DNA of 64,000 nt from positions 1,480,702-1,544,701 of the forward strand of contig OZ025789.1 in NCBI GenBank assembly GCA_964019425.1, given 5' to 3'. Shown piece by piece: positions 10,501-19,926 of the stretch (position 1 is its first letter; every line of letters begins with the position of its first letter). The stretch is from Flectonema sp. DT1601 (Eukaryota > Euglenozoa > Diplonemea > Diplonemida > Diplonemidae). The notes under the pieces are model-generated. The model ran no database searches. It was not told where the DNA came from and saw only the letters and a program-made list of their open reading frames with translations. The position numbers were made by a program, and so were the translations under genes.

Positions 10501-12496
10501 CTTCATGTCTTCGGATATTTCTTGTCTATCTGCACGTTTGCCACATATGTGAGTGACGTAGCACGTTCTGAATCCCGCCGAGCCGTCTTTGTTAATCGCA
10601 GGGAGGGTTCTCTTTTCCGACGATGGGCCGATAGACCTTTTTGAAAGAGCTGCCCATGAGAACATGGCGCCCTTGCTGGTGACATGCCCTTTCAGCTTTG
10701 CAACTGTCAGGATTCCGTTAGAGGACTTCCACGGACACCTGCGACACCCTGCAGGGGGATTTTTTTTTTAATTATTTTCCCCCCTCACTTGTTAGAGACC
10801 AGTCATCTTTTCGCCCTAGCGACTGAAGGAGTCATTATCTAGTTTTTCACCGAGAAAAAAACAGAAACACGAGCTTTGACTGCCAGAACTGTAATGAGGT
10901 ACTACGACGAAGAGAAGTACGACATCGCTATTTTGATAATTGAATCTGGAGTGTCACCTGATGAGGTACTAACCGAAGCATTTGATTCTTTTCACACCTC
11001 AAGGTCTATTGAGTTAGTTTCTTTCCTTTTCAACCGTGACGTAGACGTTGATGCTCGTGATGACGAAAACCGAACTGCCCTCATCTGTGCCGCGCAATCT
11101 GGTTGTCGGGAAGTAGCGCAGTTGTTGCTTGATAACGAAGCTGATGTTAATGCACATACGAAGCAAGGTGTGATTTCTTGACTACGACAATTTAGTTTAC
11201 TATTACAATATTAGTCAGAACTTTTTTCAACGACCATTCTGTCAATTTGAGTATTTTTTTCTGAATTTTTTTCCTCGTTAAGGCAGATCGCTCTCACGTA
11301 GTTCTTCTACAGACAAGGGTGTGTTAAATTTGCTCGGCCGATGCGACACATGTTAGATAAGCCTGTTCTAAGAACTGGCAGAGTTTCATTTTATATAATG
11401 TAATGCTGGTTGCTAGAGAACCACCCAGATTCGTCCAGTATCCATTGCGGCGGGACAACTATTAAGATGAAAGGCTCAATTCTAATATTTGAGTTGCCGT
11501 TTCTATCGAATTAACAGAAAGTTGAGTGATTTTTTTCGGAAAGTTAATCTATGAAAATTAATTTTCAATGCACAAATAACGTAACAACAGGAACGACTGC
11601 ACTGATGGCGGCATCATACGAGGGCCACACTGATATAGTGGAGATACTGTTGAATGCTGGAGTTGAAATAGACAAGAGAGATTTACTTGGACAAACGGCT
11701 CTTGTGCAATCCATGTACGGAACGTACGCTGATATTGCAGATATGTTATTGATCCACGGTGCGTCTATAGATGCAAAAACTAAGGATGGCAACACTGCAC
11801 TAATGGCAGCTGTTTATTTGGGTAGCACATCCATTGTGCAGATGCTTATTGATAAGCATGCTGACGTCAATTGCAAAAATAGCGCTGGGCGGACTCCGAT
11901 ATTCCTGGCTTCTGGTGTTAAAAATAATCACGCGATTGTTTCGATGCTCATGAAGAATGATGCGGATCCTAACATGTGTGATGATACAGGTATGTTTATA
12001 TCTACTGCCTTGGTCTTCGTATCCAATCAAATACATACATATCAGGTGCAACTCCCCTCAGCTCTGCTGCTAGCATGGGGCTCGTTGAAACGGTTGATAT
12101 TTTGTTAGTTGCTGGTGCTACAATTAATGTTCAAGATACGCTATCAGGTATGTTCCATAACCACTCCTCACAGTAGGTAGGCTCATTTCAATCGAAATAA
12201 AAGAACGACGATAAAAAATAGGTAGCTCGCCGCTTCATCTTGCAATAGCACATGGCAAGATTGGTGTGGTGACAAGACTCTTGGAGGGGGGTGCTTTGCT
12301 GGAAGTTGTTGACAAGGCAGGAATGACCCCAACCGACGTTGCTGTGCACAATGAGCAAGAATTGATAATTAAAATTTTAAAGAGAGAACAACGTGTTCGT
12401 TCAGAAGCCATGAAGAGACGCTATCTCATGGCTGGCATTGTGGTGTCGTCGCTATCAGCAGGGCTTGGATATCTGTGGTTCTCATCACGTGAATAG
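7547..12496 (+). CDS. Ubiquitin-like + ankyrin-repeat, tail-anchored protein (5 exons)
   Basis: Exons 7547-7793, 10865-11167, 11591-11989, 12046-12147 and 12222-12496 join in frame to 441 aa; introns are 7794-10864, 11168-11590, 11990-12045 and 12148-12221, all GT-AG and all phase 1. Exon 1 looks like a ubiquitin-like fold (FELRYDGDLL...ELELWPT, then EARAHLQKLGI). Exons 2-5 give about 7-8 ankyrin repeats (RTALICAAQSGCREVAQLLL, TALMAASYEGHTDIVEILL, NTALMAAVYLGS, ATPLSSAASMGLVETVDILL, SSPLHLAIAHGK). The last 20 residues are a hydrophobic segment ending in FSSRE, a likely C-terminal membrane anchor. Three introns fall at the conserved Gly that starts a repeat, and exon 4 (102 nt) is one repeat. 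The exon 1-2 join is inferred from phase (A|AA, Lys) and domain order; it spans tRNA genes and LINE debris. Likely a membrane-tethered adaptor. Confidence 0.75.
7826..7897 (-). tRNA. tRNA-Ala(CGC)
   Basis: 72-nt cloverleaf on the minus strand: acceptor GGGCGTT/AATGTCC with the G3:U70 pair that marks alanine tRNAs, D arm GCTC/GAGC, anticodon stem CCCGT/ACGGG with loop TTCGCAT (anticodon CGC), T arm GAGGG-TTCGAAC-CCCTC, discriminator A. No CCA encoded. A T6 Pol III terminator follows directly. It lies 32 bp inside the first intron of the ankyrin gene, antisense to it. Confidence 0.95.
8071..8142 (-). tRNA. tRNA-Ala(CGC), variant with C33
   Basis: Identical to the copy at 7826-7897 except for one base: the anticodon loop is TCCGCAT, so the almost universal U33 is C. 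Cloverleaf, G3:U70 and a T5 terminator are otherwise intact. U33 makes the U-turn of the anticodon loop, so this copy may be poorly functional or a pseudogene; a sequencing error is possible. A LINE 3' poly(A) end (poly-T on +) lies 15 bp upstream of its 5' end. Confidence 0.88.
8158..9810 (-). mobile_element. 5'-truncated LINE, RNase H and zinc-knuckle end (family C, B-related)
   Basis: The minus strand is open for 376 codons (9794-8664). It carries a retrotransposon RNase H domain (VINCDGSYSASGAAG, YRAEQHA, IFTDSKS, IPSHIGIEFHDEVDALAKEA: the D-E-D-H/D set is present) and a C-terminal CCHC knuckle (CPFCGEPSSQVHLLQGC). It is clearly related to, but diverged from, the end of the family B ORF2 at 41-44.6 kb (shared DS[MI]EPW, IPxHxGIE). 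The 3'UTR runs 8663-8180 and ends in A22 (T-run 8158-8179 on +), 15 bp upstream of tRNA-Ala. The reverse transcriptase and endonuclease are missing, so this is a dead 5' truncation sitting in the ankyrin gene's first intron. Confidence 0.85.
9811..10864 (-). repeat. LINE 3'-end debris inside the ankyrin intron
   Basis: Two partial copies of the family B 3'UTR core occur in minus orientation: 9918-9960 (AGGAGTCCGTTGAAGGACTT... with AGGAG/CTCCT arms) and about 10704-10760 (TGTCAGGATTCCGTTAGAGG...). Between them the minus strand has frames of up to 115 aa that I cannot assign. The region ends in the splice acceptor AAAAAACAG at 10864. Confidence 0.55.
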
Positions 12497-12733
12497 CTAT
12501 TTGCCGCCACTATTGTGGCTTTTCATTTACCAGGTATGGTACGATTCGAATTCTCTGCGGATACGATTCCAATGAGAATGGAAATTTCCTCCTAAATCTT
12601 TTCTGTTAGATACGCAACTGCGAATTGCCGCTCAGCGGTCCTTTGTTCCATTTTACATTCTTTTTGTGAGTTTGCTTAATATGTTTACGTTGATTATGAA
12701 TCTTTTCAAAAAGCAAAACAAAATGGTACTCAC

Positions 12734-13336
12734 ATGACACATCGAATTGATATCGCACCGTTTCTGGGTACCGTTGCAGAACCTATTTACAAACTAAAAG
12801 GGAAAGTGCGTAAAGGTGTGCCTCGAAAAATAGAAAAACGAAATGTAAACAACGGAAATGTAGTCAAACAACAGTTTATGGTTGCCAATGCTTCAAGTTT
12901 AGTGAGACGAATGAAAGAAAGGAAAGGAACAGTCAAGTCTGGAGCAACCCGACTACAGAATGATTATAAAATAACACCAGCGATAGTAAGAGAGTTATCA
13001 GAAGCATTAGATAAATTAATAGATGGGCAGCCATTGGTATCGTGTAAAAGACCAACTTCAGCTGGCTGGAAGCGTCAAGAAAGACAAGATCCAAATGCAA
13101 CTTGTGTCCGTAGACCTCACAGTGCTGGTCTCTACCGCTCTCCTACCCGTCCCTGTAGTGCTGCATCAGGGAGGGATCACTCAGCAACAAGAATAGGTCA
13201 GACATGTCGCGGGTTGTCCCGACTTTGGAGAACTTCCAGCATCAGTGCCAATCCCAAATCAAAGTGGTTGAGTCCTCCTCCTGACTCTAAGAATAATAAT
13301 TGTTCTCTGTCCCCTACTTCGTCCTTTGGTGCATAG
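12734..13336 (+). CDS. Hypothetical basic protein with RPxSAG motifs
   Basis: Single exon, 200 aa, no recognised domain. The N-terminal half is basic and partly helical; the C-terminal half is Ser/Pro/Arg-rich and carries three related motifs, RPTSAG (106-111), RPHSAG (127-132) and RPCSAA (139-144). Such RP-x-SA(G) motifs are frequent in cilium/cytoskeleton-associated proteins, but that is only suggestive. An ATG at 12723 opens a 4-codon upstream frame whose TGA (12735-12737) overlaps the main ATG (ACATGA), so the start may be fed by reinitiation. No strong YAG is close upstream; the nearest is AAAAAG at 12713. Confidence 0.65.
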   Translation: MTHRIDIAPFLGTVAEPIYKLKGKVRKGVPRKIEKRNVNNGNVVKQQFMVANASSLVRRMKERKGTVKSGATRLQNDYKITPAIVRELSEALDKLIDGQPLVSCKRPTSAGWKRQERQDPNATCVRRPHSAGLYRSPTRPCSAASGRDHSATRIGQTCRGLSRLWRTSSISANPKSKWLSPPPDSKNNNCSLSPTSSFGA

Positions 13337-13496
13337 CGTTCGATACCTCGATGTAGTAATTAATCCTTTAACGTTACCACGTTATGTTGGTTTACATTTG
13401 ATTGTGTATCGGAGGCATTTGGTTAGGTGTGCGCTCTGTTTTTTTGATATTGAGTTGAGATACAACACAATAATTACCTCAACAGAAACTACAATA

Positions 13497-15128
13497 ATGG
13501 AACTTTACAAAAATGCGTCGCTGAGTCTGCTCACAGACATGTATCAGCTAACAATGGGTCAGGGATATTGGAAGCTTGGTAAGCACACAGAGGAAAGCGT
13601 GTTTCAGATGTACTTTAGAAAAACACCATTTAAAGGAAGTTATGCTATCAGTTGCGGGTTAGAAATCGCACTGCAGTATTTAGAAGCCTTTGAGTTTACA
13701 GAGAGTGATGAGGAATATTTAAGATCACAAAAAGCTGGAGATGGGTCAGCATTATTTGATGAAGGATATATTAAGTATTTGGGTGATATGAAATTAGATA
13801 TTAAAGTTAGCGCTGTAACTGAGGGTGAATTGATATTTGCTAACGAGCCGCTGCTGAGAATTGAAGGTCCGCTAATTCAATGTCAGCTCTTAGAAACACC
13901 TCTCTTAACTATAATTGGATTTCAAACTCTGGTTGCAACAAAAGCTAATCGAGTATGCCGTGCAGCTACTGTTGGTGATGTCTTAGAGTTTGGACTGCGA
14001 CGTGCTCAAGGAATTGACGGCGGTGTTTCAATGAGCCGAGCAGCACACATCGGAGGTTGTGCTGCAACTTCTAACGTACTCGCTGGAAAGTTATTTAACA
14101 TTCCTGTCAAGGGAACTCACAGCCATTCGTGGGTTATGTCTTTCCCCGAAGAGAAGGAATCTTTTGCCTCGTTCGCTAAGACTTCTCCAAACAATTGTAT
14201 TCTCTTAATCGACACCTACGACACATTAGAAGGAATCGACAGAGCTATTGAAGTCGGACTGGAAATGAAGAACTCATCCCCATCCTCAAACTTATTAGGA
14301 ATTCGGTTAGACAGCGGAGACCTCGCTGAACTGTCAATTGTCGCCCGTAAGAAGTTGGATGCTGCTGGTCTGACGGATGCTAAAATAGTTGCTTCCGATG
14401 ACTTAGACGAACATCGTATTGCCTTACTTATCTCTCACGGTGCTAAAATTGACATGTGGGGTGTTGGAACTCGTATTGCTTCATGCTTTGACCAGCCTGC
14501 CTTAGGCTGTGTATACAAGGTTTGGTTTTCATTTTATTTATCGAAATTTGCAAAAACTTCCAGGCGGAGGAGTCGTGCCGGAGTCGTAATTACTTTTTTA
14601 AATAACTTCCTAAAACAGCTGGCGGCGATCAGAAAGGATTCGACCTGCGAGTGGAACTACACAATGAAAGCTGCAGCTGCGTGTCCACAGAAGGCGTCGA
14701 TTCCTGGAATCTTAGAAGTTATGAGACATTACGATGATAACGGCATGTTAGTATCTGATGAGGTATGTTAATAAATAGTTACTATTGTTAACCTACTTAT
14801 TGGTCACACTGAAGGTTTTGGATTGTATGACATGTTTATATTACAAAACGGGGGAGAAAAAAAAAAACAGATTTACGATAAGGAACTCGGACCAAGTACT
14901 AAAGGCAAGCAGTTGCTCACCCTCGTGTGGAACGGTCGTAAGAGATGTTTTAGTGAGTCGGATGTTTCTATTCTGAGGGAGAAGACTTTGAAGAGCATCG
15001 CATCTTACAATAATCCCGTAGTACTCGTTCCGGAATTCCACGAGAGTGATGTAACTTTCCCAGTTTCGGTGGAGGAAAAACTGATGCAGAGACGCGCGGA
15101 AATCCTCGTGAAGTGTCTTAAAAAGTAA
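13497..15128 (+). CDS. NAPRT: Nicotinate phosphoribosyltransferase (3 exons)
   Basis: Exons 13497-14519, 14619-14762 and 14871-15128 give 474 aa; introns 14520-14618 (donor GTTTGG) and 14763-14870 (donor GTATGT), both phase 0. The enzyme makes nicotinate mononucleotide from nicotinate and PRPP, the first step of the Preiss-Handler route to NAD. Family landmarks: LLTDMYQLTMGQGYW at the N-terminus, EFGLRRAQGIDGG, the GTHSHSWVMSF segment carrying the conserved His, IDTYDT, GIRLDSGDL, ASDDLDE, and the GVGT phosphate-binding loop (MWGVGTRIA). The C-terminal exon (LGPSTKGKQLLTLVWNG...) completes the expected length. CAG at 13485 precedes the ATG by 11 nt. All key motifs are present, so it should be functional. 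Confidence 0.93.
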
Positions 15129-15863
15129 TTTTAAGAACCTGACTGACCGATTGTTACATTGACAAGGATTCAAACTCTACTCTCAAGTGATTATTAGATT
15201 TAATAATACACTCTGCGACAAGGAACTGGTTCCTGCCTTTCTCGTTTCGGGGTACTCAAATGTGTTGTACAATACAAAATCCAGCTGCGTAGTCAGCCAG
15301 CTAATTATCAGTAGTCGTGCAGCGTTTCCTTCTCGCGCTTCAGTGTCCGAGAAAAGGTACCACTACACGATTGGTATGCGGCTGTTCCATTTATATTTTC
15401 TGATTAACCTTTTGTCTTGTCTCTTACTTTGTAATTTAAATGCCTCTGTTTCGACTTTTGTCCAACTTGCTTTATGAGTTGGATGAAGGTTCAGTTCTGT
15501 TTGTTGGTCTTTCTCTTCCCCCTGCCAAGGGGTTGGTCAGTCCTGGCGGGCGTCAACGCTCAGTAGGGTGGCCGTCTGTTCTATGCGAACATTAAAAAGA
15601 AAGAACTGCGAGGGAAAAGTACTTATTAAACAAGAAAGAAAATAAGGAGAAAAAAAAAAAAAGAAATGATGCAATAAAATAATAAAGGAAAACAGTACGA
15701 CCCCATGTTCGAATCTAGCTGGTCTCTGGTTGTCTTCTGTGATAAATAATAAGGATATTTATTCTGCTTTCAAATTTCTTTTTACAAAACAGCGCTGTGA
15801 TGAACTTCCGATTATGTGTTTCTGCTGTCTTTAAACACTAATTTCTTATTCTCAAAATCTCCA
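15129..15863. other. Intergenic region, no gene seen
   Basis: One 96-codon frame on + (15187-15477) has no recognisable domain and a composition like its surroundings. The rest contains a purine/A-rich stretch (15590-15700) and ends with a pyrimidine-rich acceptor-like CTCCAG at 15864. Confidence 0.5.
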
Positions 15864-15877
15864 GGCGCACTACCCTC

Positions 15878-18242
15878 ATGCCGCGCTTCTGCCTCCGCAG
15901 GACTACCTCTGAGGCTCATGAAGCGGGAGCAGCGTTGCTATCGAGAAGAATAAGACAGCACTACGACGATGATTCTCCAGATGTCAAAGAAAAACTGGTA
16001 CTACTTCTGAGTACGGGAGACGATGCAGTTTCCGTTTACAAAATTCTTGTTAAACATCACAAACGAGGATTGATAAGCTTTAAGAACGTCGTCGTATTTA
16101 TGACTCACGAATTCTGTGGAGGGAGCACGGCACATGTACACACGGTGATGTGGAATGCGCTGTTCAAACATATCGACATTGAGCCCGGAAATGTTTATAT
16201 TATGAGCGGTTCTGATATCGATGATAAGACTTGCTCCAACTTCGATGAGAAAATAGAATCAGTTGGTGGCATCGATATCGCTTTTTGCTGTCCAGAAAAA
16301 GACGGAAGTATTGGGTTCAACATGACTGGTAGTTCTCTTTCAGGCATGTCCCGCCTGAAGACATTTGCACACTCCACATGTCTGGCGTACGCAGACTCTT
16401 TTGGAGGTATCCAAAATATTCCAAAAAGAGGATTCACTGTTGGAATGTCAGTAGTAATGTCAGCAACAGATCTCATTACTGTTTGTACGGGAGAAATAAT
16501 GCAGCAGCCTGTTGTAGCATTAGCTGACTCATCAGTTAGTCATGTTAACTGTTTGTCTTTAATTCAATACCATTCTAGAGCAGTAATTGTCGCAGACAAT
16601 ACTGCTTGCGGTGAATTAAGAGCAAAAACTGTCAGTTACTTTACTCACATTCAGCGAAGACTCGATCCGAAAGATTTTCCTGAAGACAAACTCAACGACA
16701 TCGAACCTCTCACTGACATGCTTCCAGCAACTTCTAAAGGAAGTGGAGTTCTGAGAGTCATTAATGTCCTCCTCCTTCGTAATGGAGAGTTAATAAATGA
16801 TGATCTTTGGGTTCGCCATGGTAAGGTCATTAGTCCTGCACAACGCTTTTGGGAAGCTCACAGCATAAAAGAATATGCCGCTGAGTGGATTTACGATGGC
16901 AAGGGTTGTATTTGTACAGCCGGTCTTATTGACCTTCAAATAAACGGGGCCTTCGGTGTCGACTTTTCATCTCCATCACTAACAGCTGATGAGGTATGTT
17001 TGATCACGAAGTATTTGATGATATTATTATTATTATTTTTATGTAATTTACTCCTCTCCTTTGTACGACCTACAGTACGATACGGAAAATCTTTTTTTTT
17101 TTTAATCATTTGGTTGACAATACAATAATAATATAAACAGATCACCACGGTATCAAAGGGTGTTCTTGCACACGGGTGTACTTCAATATGTCCGACAGTT
17201 ATTACGTCTGCACCTGAAACTTATCGCACGGTTCTCCCGTTGCTTCCTCGGAGGAAAGGATCTCCTGAGCTTGGAGCTAATCTGTTGGGGACTCACTTGG
17301 AGGGTCCTTTTTTAAGTGAACTGAAATACGGTGCTCATGATATCAATTTAGTGAGGTCACCTACTCAGGGATTTCATGATGCCGTAAACACTTATTCTGT
17401 AATGGAATCTGTTTGTATCGTAACACTCGCACCAGAACTCGAGGGTTCGTTGGAAACAATAAAAGGACTCTCAGACAACGGTATTGTCGTCTCTTTAGGA
17501 CATTCGTCTGCTACACTGGTAGAAGCCGAGGAGGCAGTTCGTCGGGGAGCTACTCTTGTGACGCATATGTTCAATGCGATGAGATCATTTAATCACAGAG
17601 ATCCGGGTATCGTTGGGATTTTAGGTTCCAATATTTCAAAAAGACCGTACTTTGGAATTATCGTCGACGGGTTACATACGCACCCGGCTTCTGTACGAAT
17701 GGCATACAACACTCATCCTAGTGGGTGTGTTCTCGTTACTGATGCGATGGAAGCCATGGGAATGCCTGCGGGAACTTATCGACTTGCTGGCAAAGAAGTT
17801 ACTGTTGTCGACACCACCGTCTTTGGAGGAGGTAATGCTCATAAAGCTACTTTATCAGGTACTGATATCTTAGCAGGTGCTGTCCCGAGCCTCATCGACT
17901 GCGTTCGCAACTTCATCAACTTCACGGAGTGCACCGTCGCGCAGGGATTTGAAGCTGCTACTCTATATCCAGCTGAGGCAATTAATGTTCAAAAAACGTA
18001 TGTGATAAAGTAGCCCACGTGTATTGATGTAATTATATTTATTTCCTTTATTCTTTTTGTGATAAGTGTATTTAAAAAACTTAACCTAAAACAGAAAGGG
18101 GCACTTGAACTTTGGAGCTGATGCTGATTTCTGTTTATTCCACCCGGTGACTATGGATCCACTTGCGACATATGTCGCGGGCGAGCTTGCGTGGTCTGCA
18201 GACACGAATCCACTTTCTAGCAGCAGCGTTAGTAAACTTTAA
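15878..18242 (+). CDS. Fusion of degenerate GlcN-6-P deaminase (NagB-like) with GlcNAc-6-P deacetylase (NagA), 3 exons
   Basis: Exons 15878-16993, 17141-17997 and 18095-18242 give 706 aa; introns 16994-17140 (phase 0) and 17998-18094 (phase 2), both GTATGT donors. The last exon (HLNFGADADF...VTMDPLATYVAGELAW) restores the NagA C-terminus. Residues 1-275 follow NagB: TGDDAVSVYKIL, SFKNVVVF, GGIDIAFC, DGSIGFN-TGSSLS, GFTVGMSVVMSA, LRAKTVSYF. But catalytic positions of E. coli NagB are changed: Asp72 is H77, His143 is S144, Glu148 is M149; only Asp141 (D142) is kept. Residues 285-706 follow NagA, with metal and catalytic motifs present: IDLQINGAFGVDF, HLEGPF (H424, E426), LGHSSAT, THMFNAM...HRDPG, GLHTHP, LVTDA (D573). 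Likely an active deacetylase of cytosolic amino-sugar recycling carrying a pseudoenzyme domain. CAG at 15864, 13 nt before the ATG. Confidence 0.9.
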
Positions 18243-19140
18243 ATCCACTTTTCGTGATTAACTTTGGATGTATTCCCTGGTGTTTAATCCTCTAGGAAGG
18301 GACTGTTTAATTCACTTCATATTATTGCGGTAGGAGAAACTACTGCTTCAGCTTTCCTAATAATCTCGTCCTTTTAATGTTTTTATTATTAGTAAAGACT
18401 CTCCATTAGAGAATAATTGATTTCATCTCGTGCGAAGGTCTACCGTTGCAGCTTAAGTATTTTCGAGACATCAATTTTCCAATTTAACAGTAGTCGCGGA
18501 TAAGAGAAATTCTCTCGCTAATGCTGCTGTTGAATTTGTAGATTAGTATTCTTGTTCAGCTGTACCTGGTACCCACGACACAATGTACTCTAAATAGCGT
18601 AGTCTCTCTGGTTGCAGCATTCTTTTTGTTCAACAAAATAACAAACAACGAATTACTATTTCTTAGTCATCTGTTTAGTTAACCCTACGAAGGATAAAGC
18701 AAACGAAAATAAAAAAGGTACTTTACTTTTTCTTGTCATATTTGTATCATTCTCCGCTGCGAACCCTCCATTTAGATTTGGGGAATCGCAAAGATTTTTA
18801 TTTTTCTTCAGAAAATCCGAGTACCTAAAGTGTGCAGGCAATTATTTGTTGCTGCTCATCTTATCAACAAAAGGGAGGAAACAGAAATTGTGCGTTCGTT
18901 AGCAGTCACTTCACTGCTAGTCTTGAGAATTAATTATTTCAAAGTTGTAATGTTGATTCACTTTTTAGGAAACAGAAAAATGATAAAAAGGAAGTAAACA
19001 GTGACTGAAGATACACAGATTCAACATGCGTGTGTGTGTTGTGTTCTCTTGATGATTCAAGGAAGCTACTCAAAGGTTCTAATGTTTACATTAGTGACCT
19101 CAGACTAGATCAGTTATTCCAAAAGAAGATATTTCTACAG
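18243..19140. other. Intergenic region, no gene seen
   Basis: A/T-rich sequence with short frames only on both strands. It ends in ATATTTCTACAG at 19140, an acceptor-like site 13 nt before the next ATG. Confidence 0.5.
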
Positions 19141-19153
19141 CGACTACAACAAG

Positions 19154-19756
19154 ATGAAGGTTCCTGGAGAAGGTAGTCCCTCACTGGGAATGTTGTTAAC
19201 AGCGGGAGGCTGTTCTTTGGCGGCAATTGCCGGGATATTACTTTGTTATATTTATGATAACACCAAATGGATAGTTGAGGGTGTTGGTGTTCAGAATAAC
19301 GAGAACTTAGTTCACAAAATCCTCCCAAGCAGAGGACCAACTTTCGCGTACCCAAAAGATCAAACAGTTATGAGTTGGACTTTAAAAATTGGAAATGGTA
19401 TCGCTGGTGGACTGGCACCAGACTGGATTGGGTTCAGAAGCCAAACAGGTATTAGTGACGAACACTCCGCAATCGGAGTTGGCGGTGCAGGTGGAATATG
19501 GACAGGAAGAAAGCGAGCGACCAACACACCTCCTCTTGTCTCTGGTCAAGTTGTGCAACTCTCCCTTCACACAATAGCTTCCGACGCATCAAAGTGGACT
19601 GCTCGCATTTCAGTTGGTAATGAGCTTCTTTATGAGGGAACCATTAATGCGCATTCAAAGCCATTGTTCGGCGTACTTTTAGATAGAGTAGGTGAGGCAG
19701 TTACATTACTTGAAGAGGAAGTTCAGGTGGAAAACATCAACGAGAATGACATGTAA
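19154..19756 (+). CDS. Membrane-anchored protein with SPRY/lectin-like domain (tentative)
   Basis: Single exon, 200 aa. Residues about 11-33 (LGMLLTAGGCSLAAIAGILLCY in pattern) form one clear transmembrane segment after a short N-terminus, so a type I/III anchor or uncleaved signal. Residues about 60-190 are beta-rich with the order WTLKIGNG, DWIGFRSQTG, IGVGGAGGIWTG, SGQVVQLSLHT, ISVGNELLYEG, LFGVLLDRVGEAVTLLEE, which resembles SPRY/B30.2-type folds (G-D-V-V-x-L-x-L-D and V-N-G-x-x-x-F-x-G steps). The family call is by pattern only. An acidic C-terminus follows. Confidence 0.55.
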   Translation: MKVPGEGSPSLGMLLTAGGCSLAAIAGILLCYIYDNTKWIVEGVGVQNNENLVHKILPSRGPTFAYPKDQTVMSWTLKIGNGIAGGLAPDWIGFRSQTGISDEHSAIGVGGAGGIWTGRKRATNTPPLVSGQVVQLSLHTIASDASKWTARISVGNELLYEGTINAHSKPLFGVLLDRVGEAVTLLEEEVQVENINENDM

Positions 19757-19926
19757 TCGATGCAGTCAATCACAGCTCATTAGACTTCGATATTTAGTGA
19801 TTGTTTACTGACGCTGACACGGTTTACTTGGTAGTTAACTTTTATAATATTAATTAATCCCCCGATCAGGCCTGCCCCCTCCCTCCCCCCAACCCAACAA
19901 TTGCATTTAATCAAGTCTAAAACTGA

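Noticed and set aside
15187-15477. 96-codon + frame
   Set aside because: No family resemblance, no typical upstream AG, composition like surrounding noncoding DNA.
17998-18013. TAG at 18011-18013 as the end of the NagB/NagA fusion
   Set aside because: A GTATGT donor at 17998 and an acceptor at 18094 restore the conserved NagA C-terminus in exon 3.
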